Source: Anarhynchus alexandrinus (taxonomy: Eukaryota; Chordata; Aves; Charadriiformes; Charadriidae). Taken from it: a stretch of 64,000 nucleotides of DNA. Below the pieces are notes generated by a model. That model saw only the letters and a program-made list of their open reading frames with translations. It was not told where the DNA came from and did no database searches. The DNA lies in contig VUYV01000213.1 of the NCBI GenBank assembly GCA_008711295.1, forward strand, positions 1,175,644-1,239,643. The letters run 5' to 3'. Position numbers and translations under genes: made by a program. Numbering within the stretch: position 1 is the first letter of the stretch; every line of letters begins with the position of its first letter. Of this stretch, positions 51,241 to 61,573 are shown piece after piece.

Positions 51241-53099
51241 CAAATAATTTTTATGTTGGGCTTTTTAAACATTATTTTTGCCCAACGGTTCACTAGTGCT
51301 ATGTAGGGTTGCAGACCCAAGCTTTCAAAATAAAAATGCGTAAAACTGGGACCAGGCCCTAACTCCTCTCTCTGATGCATGTATCAATCGTATGTGTTTA
51401 TCAAATAGAATGATAGATAATAATGTTGGGGTTTTTTATCCAGTGATAAATAAGCACAGGCTGCACCCCATTCAACTACTTTAATAACAGAACATATCCG
51501 TTCTTTCTCTTAACATGGTGAGGAACACGACCTCAGGGTTCCATTTAGCATTTTGGGTGCAAAACATAGATAAATCTACACATCTCTGAGAAGATAATAA
51601 ATACTTTCCAAGGTGTACTTGGGGCGTGGGGGGAAAGCTGCTGAATCTCATTTTTATTCCAATACTTAATGCACTACCAGTATTTCAGAAAGGAAGGGTT
51701 CACCTTGTCAGTTGTGAGAATATGCAATGTAGTATATATGGAATAAGGAATTTTTATATACTGACAAGTTATCATCTTACTCTTGAAATGCTGGCTGTAA
51801 TAACATTTTGAAATGAAAACTGTTCTTCACAGATTGAAGAAGTGGTTATAAGATAAGCAATGTCATATCCCATTTGCCAAATAGTCTGTCACATTTCTGA
51901 ATGCTGTGGGATCATGTGAAGGAGTACCTTATCAGAACGCATAACCAAAAGGGGCCAGGGCTTCATGTTGCTTGGGAAACCTTAACCCTAATCTTTGATT
52001 TTTGTAAGCTTTGAAATCTCAAATGTAATGCTGTATTAGTATAGGGTTTTACATTGAGTATACTGTATAAATTGTTTTACGTGAAGGGTAAATGTTATGA
52101 AATTTTAAAAGCTTGGACACTGAAGCTGCACAGCAGCAGTCTGTGAACGGTGGTGGTTTTTGTGGTCTGGATGACTGCCCATTGGAAAATAAGCTTAAAT
52201 TTGATCTGGAGCAGCTTCTACTTTAGGTCATGGGAAGCTGTTGCAGGCTTTGCTCTGTCTCTGCGTTAACCATTATGCGCTTATTGTAAGTGGAAGCCAT
52301 CTAAAATCTTAACTGGGTAATCTGACTTAACTACCTGGAACAAGGAGCCCAGTATTTAACATACATGATAAAGCAGTAAGAGGCTTGGTCTTTGCAGGCA
52401 ACTAACATAATTAAGATAAATGTGTTCCCTAACTGTTTCTCTCACCCTGAAACTGTGCTGTTACCATTGTATTATGCCCAATGATATTTAAGATACAAAC
52501 TGAAATTTAGGATAGTCAGTTGGAGCAGCTTTTAAAAAAAGTCTCAACTAAGAAAATAAAAGAAGCCATAAAACTGTTATTGGTGTATTTGAATTATGTA
52601 CAGCTGAAGGAAGCCGACTGAAGACAGGGAGTAGGTGGACCCATCTTGTTAATGTTAATAAATAGGGCATAAATTAAGGCCTTTTACCGGTGGAATCATT
52701 ATTGGTTTTCTTTACAGCCTTCTTCTGCTTAGAGAGGCAAACTGCTGCGTAGCTAAAAGAGAGGATTTGGTAGAACGAAGAATATGATCACCAAATACAT
52801 GAAAAGGCTGCTGCATAGAGAAGGGAATAGTCCCTTCATGTCCACAGCAAAAAGAGAAGAGTTAAGTGGCTTAAACTGCACTAAAGGTAACTGGTTAAAT
52901 AATAAGAAAACTCTGAAAGGGTAAATGTTGTATAATAGGTTGTGTAGTGCCCATATTAGAGGTCATCAAGAACGGAGGAGAGAAATATCGGTTATAAGTT
53001 GCACAGGTAAATTTTACCTTAGGTCAGACGGGGGGAGCAGTAGCTTCTCAATCCAAAGGCCAGAAGGGGCTAAATAACCTTGTTGATTTCAACTGATAT
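51241..53099. other. Intergenic, nothing recognised
   Basis: AT-rich DNA with no convincing exon, RNA or transposon on either strand. Confidence 0.65.
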
Positions 53100-53835
53100 C
53101 AGGGCACTGCCTTTTCTCCAGACTAAACAACCCCAGTTGCCTCAGCCGCTCCTCATAAGACTTGTGCTCCAGACCCCTCACCAGCTTCATTGCCCTTCTC
53201 TGGACACGCTCCAGCACCTCAATGTCTTTCTTGTAGAGAGGGGCCCAAAACTGAACCCAGTATTCAAGGTTCAGCCTCACCAGTCCCGAGGACAGGGGAA
53301 TGATCACTTCCCTAGTCCTGCTGGCCACACAATTTCTGACAGAAGCGAGGATGTGATTGGCCTTCTTGGACACCTGGGCACACTGCTGGCTCATATTCAG
53401 CCGGCTGTCCACCAACATCCCCAGGTCCTTCTCCACCAGGCAGCTTTCTAACCACTCTTCCCCGAGCCTGTAGTGCTGCATCGGGTTGTTGTGACCCAAG
53501 TGCAGGACCTGGCACTTGGCCTTGTTGAACCTCATACCATTGGCCTCGGTCCATCAATCCAACCTGTCCAGATCCCTCTGTAGGGCCATCCTACCCTCAA
53601 GCAGATCCACACTCCCACCCAGCTTGGTGGTGTCTGCAAACTTGCTGAGGGTGCACTTGATCCCCTCATCCAGGTCATTGATAAAGATAAGAAAGACAAC
53701 CGGCCCCAGTACTGAGCCCTGGGGAACACCACTTGTGACCAACTGGATTTAACTCCCTTCAACACCGCTCTTTGGGCCCAGCCACCCAACCGTTTTTTTA
53801 CCCAGCAAAGAGTACACCCATCCAAGCCAAGTACA
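53100..53835 (-). mobile_element. CR1 LINE fragment carrying the reverse-transcriptase core
   Basis: On the minus strand it codes for CR1 ORF2 reverse transcriptase: [20 protein letters not shown], then FADTTKLGG, then [16 protein letters not shown] (53500s), and on to [20 protein letters not shown] and [12 protein letters not shown]. The catalytic block is normally FADDTKLGG; here the second Asp is Thr, and a stop or frameshift separates the two halves near 53555, so the enzyme is dead. Both ends are missing; there is no 3' ATTCTATG tail at 53100. Only about 2.6 kb separates it from the other CR1 fragment in the same orientation. Confidence 0.95.
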
Positions 53836-54468
53836 AAGCTGTCCTCGTTTTCCTGAAGTACTCAGGGAATTATGTTTCTCATCTAAAAGATGATAATATG
53901 CATAAATCGAAGCCTGCATAGAAGTGCATGTTTTATTCATATGTATGCCAAGTGCTGATAATATACTTGTGGAAATGCATTTGTTATCTGCAATTAAACT
54001 GAGCTTCAGGCAGATATCTTTAAGTATGATTCGTGTCACTCTGTAGCTTCCTATGCAAATTTAACATATTTTACTAGGTAGTATCACCTAAGCCATGAAT
54101 ACTGCGATTTTGTGCCCTAGGGATCTGTGACTAAAATATTTTTGCCATGAATAAGATGTGTGTATGATTTAAAAAAAAAGAATCTGAACAAATTCAAAAG
54201 GGAAGAATTTGACACGCATATCCTTCAAATGTTAAAACCAAACAGATGATTTTTCTCTTCTTGCAAATCTGTGATTATCATTTTGTTTGGCTTTGAAAAT
54301 GGAGGAGGTGTTGGGGGATGCTGTGTTTAGGATTATGGTAGAGTAGAGTTCATACAACTTCTGCGTGCGGGTTCCTGCACAGTTGTAGGGAGGCACAGGC
54401 TGGAGGGGAACGGTAGGAGCCTCCTAGCCTAAGGAATGGCTTCATCATAGTTATCACCTGGTCTCCAT
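53836..54468. other. Intergenic, nothing recognised
   Basis: AT-rich; short A run at 54171-54179. No exon or element recognised. Confidence 0.65.
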
Positions 54469-54474
54469 ATAAAC
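54469..54474 (+). promoter_or_regulatory. Possible TATA box before a hydrophobic open frame
   Basis: TATAAA lies 38 bases before the ATG at 54512, within ccatataaacgagcc. A TATA box would place a start site near 54500, giving a very short leader that includes a nine-base G run (54487-54495). A single hexamer in AT-rich DNA is weak evidence. Confidence 0.25.
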
Positions 54475-54511
54475 GAGCCAGAAGGAGGGGGGGGGTGTCT
54501 CTTTTTTTGTC

Positions 54512-54778
54512 ATGGCTTTCAGCTGGAAATGGCTTGCTAGGTTTTTGCTGGTACTTATTGCCGTTTCTATGTTCTTTTACTCGGTGAGATTCCTATGGGT
54601 CTGGCTCTGGGTCCCTGCCCTAACGGGGGCTATCAGTAGTTCCCAGTGCCTTCAGTGGAAATTCTTTGACTGGGGAAAAAACCAGGTTGCCAGTGAAATA
54701 GCAAGAAATCTGACCCTGCCTATGCTAACAAATGCAGCTCTGTCAGCAACCTGTTTACAAAACTGTCACCAGACCTAG
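54512..54778 (+). CDS. Hypothetical open frame with N-terminal membrane anchor; possibly a first exon
   Basis: An 88-codon frame whose ATG has G at -3 and G at +4. It starts MAFSWKWLARFLLVLIAVSM, a short positively charged head followed by about 15 hydrophobic residues, the pattern of a signal peptide or type II signal anchor. After 24 codons the sequence reads tactcg|gtgaga, a good splice donor in phase 0, so the true coding part could stop at 54583. The second half (LWVWLWVPALTG and beyond) looks less like a protein. No family was recognised and no partner exon was found downstream, so chance is quite possible. Confidence 0.2.
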   Translation: MAFSWKWLARFLLVLIAVSMFFYSVRFLWVWLWVPALTGAISSSQCLQWKFFDWGKNQVASEIARNLTLPMLTNAALSATCLQNCHQT

Positions 54779-57700
54779 TTAAAAACACTGTGTGTGTCCT
54801 GGGTCTGATTTGCGGTATAGTTCGGATCTTAAACGTGTTTTGCAAACTGGAGCTATGCTTATAACTAGATTTGGGAGTAGCCATGTGGTACACAGATTTC
54901 GTATTTGGTCGAGGAGAGGGAGAATGAATAATTTCAGATAATGAATATGTTTGAGAAAGTCAGGGTGTGCATACAAACATTCCGTGAACACAATAAGGCA
55001 GTTTGAAAGGATGTATTTGCTCAGCTTTAGCGGGTCTTGACTTAGAGGACTGAAAGGCAGACTGACGCCAGTGCCACGGCTTCAGCACAGTGAGTGAAAC
55101 AGCATTAGTAGGAGGGAAGGGAAATTGGTAACAGCATAGTCAAAGTATCGCTAGATACTTCAAAGATGAGAATACAGTTACTAGGTGTGAAAAAGATGGT
55201 ATAAGTTACTTGCTTAAGAATCTTAACAGCAGAAGGAGGAGCGGGTTCTCTTCTTCCCAGGAAACATTTAACTGCTTTTGCTGCTAGGTATTTTTCTGTT
55301 CCTCCAGTGCCCTGCGTATTTTATTCACTGCATACCTTCCAGCTTACGCAACAAGTGAGGTAATATTCTTATGAAAACTCTCTGTCCTTGCGTTTGCACA
55401 TTCCACAATTCAGTACATCTCGACTGGTGCATTCTATAGAAAAAGAGGAGTAATCATCTAAGTAGACTTCATGCCAGAATCTACATTCCTGATTAAGGCA
55501 CCTGAAAAATAGATAACTGGCTTAAGGTAACTCAGGAAATTCAGTTTCTGAGATCTAAACTGGATGCCTGGATGTACAGATGAGAGAGGCAGGCAGTGAT
55601 TCAGAGCATTTAAGAGGTGTGCCTCTTTCCCTATCACATATGGATCACAGGAGGATCCTCGTGATGCTAAATGAGTCTGTATCTCATGTGTGATTCTGCC
55701 AGCTAATTCTGAAAGAAAATGAAAGTGTGTCCAAACAAGATGATTGGAGGGCTTCAGTGTTATTTACTTGGCATCCTAACCTTTTTTTAGTTGACATCCA
55801 AAAAGCTGAATTTCCTTTTTCAAAGACCGAGTTAAGATTGTGGTCTAAAATGAAAGAAGTAATTGAATGTAGGTATGTTGCATATGCATGATGCTTGAGG
55901 AGAGGTTGCCTCAATTGTTCTTTGAGTTTGGTTGAGCTGAGAGGATGGAATCGAGCGGTCAGAACCTGACCTTGGGTCTGTGTGTCTACATGCACTTTGG
56001 CTGAATTGGCATTGCACACATAATTTACACAAACTGGAGCATGAGCAGACCTGTTGCACTAAAAGCATTGTTTTCAGAAAATGCACAAACATAGCATAAT
56101 TACATTAGAATTTGCACTGGTGTATTGTAGCAACTTCCAATGGCTGAACATTGGCAGTATACTTGATATCAACATTAGCAGTCCCTAACCCTGCACCCAT
56201 TAAAGACAATGGCAAAGCAGTGGGGATAGCTCAGACGCTACGGGAATACCAGCTCAACTCAGAATGAATCTGTGTTTTACTTCAACAGAACTGTTTATAC
56301 TAAAGGGATTTTCTTCCCCTATGGTTTGATATTAAGTTGTTTCCATCAAGTGAACGCTCATGTAAACATGATCTCCTATATCACCCTGAAAATCATTCTA
56401 TGCCAATTACTTTAAAAACAAATACCAGATGTCTGTTTATATTGTTGGAGGTAAATGCTCGCAACTGTCGTCAGCAGTGTCCTCTCCATGATTTGGGTTG
56501 CAGTGGAAGTTCCAGCACAGTTTCTAGTTGTTCTGGTTTATAATTGAATGGCAAAGAAAACAAATTCATACTGTGGTCTAATTGGAAACATAACTTAAGT
56601 ACCTCTGAGAAAGCTGTTTTCTTAAAACTTCTCTTTTGTGCTTTGGTCTTGTCACCTCCACAGTAGATTCAGATGTGAACTTGGCTTGGTCCTTCTATGT
56701 ACAGACTTTGTGTTAGCATAGCTAGAAAAATTCAGGCTCCGCTTGCATCTCTCTCTGCCCCCCACTGTTTTGTATTTGCAGGGTAATTGCTATTGCTAGA
56801 CTACAATACACTACTTTCCAATTTAAGAGTCTTATATTTGGAGGAATATCAAGGCATATCTTCTCTTTAATCAAATGTTAAGGTTCTGTTCTGCTTCTGA
56901 CATGTCGCTGTATGCAGTATTTGACGAAATCAGAATCTAAGTTACCTTGTAATGCACATTATTACTTTACAATACTACATGCCATTAGAGGTAGATAATA
57001 TATTATAGTATACATAAAATAAATCGTATTTATATTGTGTATATATATGTCTAATATAAATTGCAATTATAATTTAGACTATCTGTACAACATAATCTAC
57101 TTCTAACATGCATAGAGAGAAATGATGATTGTATGAAATCCATATTTTAGGCCTGTGGCTAAACAAATAATAGGTATTTTACCTACATACCGTTGTTTGA
57201 ACATTGGGAATGTAGAATAATTTTGTGGTTCTATCAAACTGTTGTAGTTGGGTGATTCACCATCTGATGGCCCTTTGTTTCAAACTCAGAAAACGCAGAC
57301 TGCTAAGAAAATACTGAAAAATCATAACTTGTATCCATAACAAATACCTGAATTCAGAGGCATTCATCTCTCTGATTCTTTGTAAGGTGCACACATGAGC
57401 AAGGAAGAAAAGTATAGGAAAATCCACTTGGCTTAGACTGTGGTATTTCTCTTGAAACATTTGTGGTTGTGTAGGAAGGGATTCTCTTCATAAATTCTAT
57501 TTCACTGAAAGAGACAGAAGCAGTAGGAGGGCACTTAAAGGGAAGAGTTGGACTTGCTATTGCGTATGTAATGGAAAGGTTAAAATCCTCAGTAATAGTG
57601 TCTGATTAAAGTTGTTTTTTTAATCTTTTCCTTTACCCTTTGTTTCAGGCACTCTACATATTAACATTTGTGAATACTGGTAAAGGGAGGAATAGCCTAG

Positions 57701-60700
57701 CTAGTGACTGAAAAAGCCAAAGACATGGGACCTGTGTGCATCTGGAGACCCTGTTGTTCAGAATGTCAAACTGCCACCCTTACCCCAAGAAAGGTAAAGG
57801 TTTAGGCCTTTTTCCAATGCTGCATTGTTTTCTCTGCGTGGTTATGTATTTGGACCGTGATAGTAGGTTCAGTGGGGTTACAGTTTTCCATCTCATATGT
57901 GACGTCTTAGCCTCTACCATGAGAAGAGACAACTGTCTCCTGGTAGTCTTGAGGATGATGTGTCTGAAAAAAAAATCATTGTAAGAAAATAATTTCAGAA
58001 AGTTTAAGGGAGTTTAAAAAAAATAGGAGACATTTTTATTTTACTTTCCTCACCATGGAAATCTCAAGAGTCCTAATAGAAGACTTTGTGTTTAAGACTC
58101 AGAGCAAGCAATAAAACCCTCTGTAATTGAGTTACTATAGTTTAAGCATGTCACCAGTTTGTGTTTTGTTGTTTCATTCCTTCAGAGGTGAGAAGTGGGA
58201 GTTGAGAACCGCTGGGAAGCTGGAGTGAGCCTGTTCCTCCTGGTGGCAGAGAACTTCCATTTTTAGCCTTGCAGGATTACAGGGTAACAGATGTGAAGTC
58301 TGTGACATGTGTCTGCCTTTACCTTTTGTTTTTGTTCAGGCAGGGAACCAGGAATTAACTAGAAAACATTATAGCTACCCAGTACTTTGGTTTGGGTGAG
58401 TTGAGATGGTAACCACTGTGCAGCTGTGGCTCCTTCACGGCTGCAGAGGCTGCAGCTGATCTGGAGGTGCAACCTGGAATTTCTTCATTCTTGTCTTTGT
58501 GCTGGGACAGGCCGAGGGAAAAACTCCAAGTCTGAAAGGGAAAGAAATAAAGGGATCTTTCCAGGAACATGGTGCCCTCCGCAGAGAAGAGGGTTGATAT
58601 CCTTGGGAAAAAGTTAGTATCAATCAGCATACAGTTAAAGACTATACCGTAATGAATTTATACCAGTTGCATAATCATTTTTAATGCTGGCATTTTCTAA
58701 CTTTTGAGTCTTTTTATAACATTAATATTTCTAGCGCAGTTTTGACAATGTGCTTTTTGAAAACTTTAATATAAAACCAAAACAGAAAGGAAATCTATTA
58801 CTCAGAAGTGATTGATTCCCACATGGATCATCATCAACATCTAGAATCCCAATTTCTGTTACTTGGCCGATGGGAGTGGCTAGTAGCAGGAAGTAGTAGG
58901 TTACAGTCTCATCTGTGGACCAGCCAGTTAGGGAAAGAAAGGATGTAGTTGCTCGTAGATGTCACAGAAACTGGTTGAAAACAAAAGAGCACTGGCATTT
59001 GTGAATTCTTGGTTCTATCCTACAGTCTGGGGAGAGCGTGTATTTAACACAATGGATCATCAGGCCCTGACTATTCTGGTCTCCTGTTGCATCTGCCTCT
59101 TGGAGTCTGTTCTGCTTACCCCAAGCTCTTCTGCTTGTTTCCAAGCTAACCAGCTTCCTCAAGTGTACTGCATGGGCACCATCAACGGGTATTGATGGTA
59201 CAACACGCAGAATTTCGCAGCTCTCAGTTCTGGTGCCACAGCAGCTCCTGGGGGCTAGGACTGGAAATTGCATTAAAAGTCCCAAACTGTCCTATAAATC
59301 CTTTTGTAATTGGGAGGCTGCTCAGCTGACCTGTGGGAAGGATGCACAGACAGTCTGGTGATAGACATGGACAAGGTCTGTGAGGTCAAGGTCATCTCCT
59401 ATTTCAGTGGAGCATTCAGAAAATAATGGCGCTGCTCTCTAGGACACTTATATGGAGTATAAATAAACCACAGTTTTTAGAACTTTATAACATGGTGAAA
59501 ATCTGGCACATTTTCAAAAGGCTGGTACCGGGCATGACCCTGACAGTTTGATCCCTTACAGTAGGGTAACCCCTTTTCCCTCCCTCAATATCTCTCCCAA
59601 AGCACACAGACAAAATAGATTTTCAGTGAAATGGCTGTAAGAAAAACATGGGGAAAAGGGAGATTGCTCCCCTTTAACCCCATTTTCAGAACAGCTGTAC
59701 TGTTTTACTTGAAACTTACCAGAAAAAATTCAGCCTGACGCAGACACTCAGCATGGAAAATTTCAGCTTGAGCACTTAGAGTTTGGCAAAGTTATAAACA
59801 AATGAAAGCAGGGTCCTATAATGGAAAGTGCTAAGCAAGCTTAGCTGTTGGTGGAAGTAACAGGAGTGCGTGTAATACAGGTATAGATGTACACTTGTAT
59901 GCATAAGCAGATACAGAATATTCAGGATGATGGAGGTGGGTATCAATGGTTCAGTTGGATGATGGCGTTACCAATCAGGTGCAAAGTGACAAATGAGGTA
60001 CAGAAGTCAATCTGTAAGTACTGCAGCTTGCTTATTTTTGGCTCTGCAGGGGCAGTTCAGCACATGTACTACAACTGTAATGCAGGAGAACTCCTTACTG
60101 GTTGAACGCGATGAAGCCATTTCTTTCAGACCAGTGTAAAGGAAATATTTAAGGAAAGCTGAGCAGGGGTTTGGCCAATGTCTCAGTGTTTGAGTGTACT
60201 TGCTCGCTGTAAGGCTGTTGAGAATTAAGCTCTGGAGATGATATTGAAGCAACAGAGTAACAGCTGTGGAAAAGTTTGCCCTTTGCCTATTCTGCGTGTA
60301 GTTTGCTCTCACCAGCCATGCAGCATAGTTCCTATGCTTGGGAGAGGAAAGGATGTGAGTTTTTTATATGCAATAAACTTATCTGTCTGTTTTACTTCAC
60401 TGGATTATAATGGAAAATAATATTTGAAACACTCACTAATTTTAGCTTAACTAAACAAGGAGTGACAGAACCAACATTATTCTTTAGGAAAATTGTGGGG
60501 AGGGCTTTTCCTCATCTCCCTGTGCAGTAAAAATAGCTTTAATATGTTTGCATCAGCAGTTTCTCCTCCTGAAAGCTGTGTTTAGATGGCCTAGGCTTTT
60601 TGCTATTTCTCTTTGGCATGGTATGCACATACTGTAGTAATCCATTTTTTCATCAGCTTGTTGCTAATAATGAGCCACCTAAGCTCTGAAAACCTCCCTC

Positions 60701-61490
60701 TGCCGTTAGCTGTAGAAGAATGCTTAAAGGATTTAGGGATGTCAGTCATCATCCTGTTTTTTAGCAGCAGTGTGTGTATGTGTGCGCGGGGACGAGGGGA
60801 AGAGAGCGCGAGCTGGAGTTCAGAAATTACGCTGCGTGTGTGGTCTGAGGTTATTTCTCATTTCATGAAATGCACGCTTCATTCCTGGCTCAGGCAAAAC
60901 TTGCACGTCACTGAATAAGTCCCTTATCCACTTTCCAAAACACTGAAGAGATTTGAAAGGGCTCTGTGGGTGGACTGCTACTATCAGCAAAAGCAAATAA
61001 GCTAACCTATTTAGCTAAGCATTTTTTAATACTTAAACAGAATAACCTTCAGCAACACTTGAACAGTTGTGGCCAGCCAAGGGAAGAGAAGGGAAAAAAA
61101 TGCAGAAGTTTAAGCAGTCACACCTTAATTAACATTAAAGGCTGGATTATAGCTCTTGGTGTGTGAAGGTGCTGTCTGATCAGTCCAGGGAGAACACTGG
61201 GGAATGATTAAATGAACTGACTGTGCTGCTTGGAGTCCCCTGTGGTGTGCTGCTCATAGTTTATTCAGCGTTTCACCTTCCTTTAATCAAATGTAGTGCA
61301 AACTTATTATAGTCGCCCTCAAAAAGATGAATCCAAGGACTCCTTGTATCAAGCTGTTTTGGTGTCCAACATAAGTAAATGGTTCTACCCTGGAAAACCA
61401 TGGGTGTCCAGCAGCAAAGCATTAGAGTAGCAAATGCTAGCTCTGTGCTAAATCTCAGCATACAAAATGAATTATGGTTTATTTCATGGC
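54779..61490. other. Intergenic, no gene recognised
   Basis: Short open frames occur on both strands, but none has recognisable domains or a consistent splice structure. AT-rich microsatellite-like DNA lies at about 56996-57075. I looked on the minus strand for coding segments of HSD17B3, the next gene in human, and saw none. Confidence 0.6.
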
Positions 61491-61492
61491 AG

Positions 61493-61573
61493 AAAAAAAA
61501 ACCAAAAAACAACCAAAAAAACCCCCCAAACCCAACCAACAAACCGATGTAACAACAAAACCCCAAACAACAA
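61493..61573. repeat. A/C-rich low-complexity tract
   Basis: About 80 bases made almost only of A and C (aaaaaacc, aaccccccaaaccc, caacaaaacccc). Similar tracts occur at about 1968-2011, 10119-10165 and 22177-22220. Probably slipped simple sequence. Confidence 0.8.

Noticed and set aside
53080..53752. Plus-strand open frames of 123 and 78 codons
   Set aside because: They mirror the minus-strand CR1 reverse transcriptase and have no family features of their own.
57000..57075. AT-rich stretch as an origin or matrix-attachment site
   Set aside because: It is simple TATA/TAAT-rich sequence with no defining motif; any function would be guesswork.
60613..60918. Plus-strand frame of 101 codons with a hydrophobic start
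   Set aside because: No family match, no promoter or donor that stands out, and the second half looks random.
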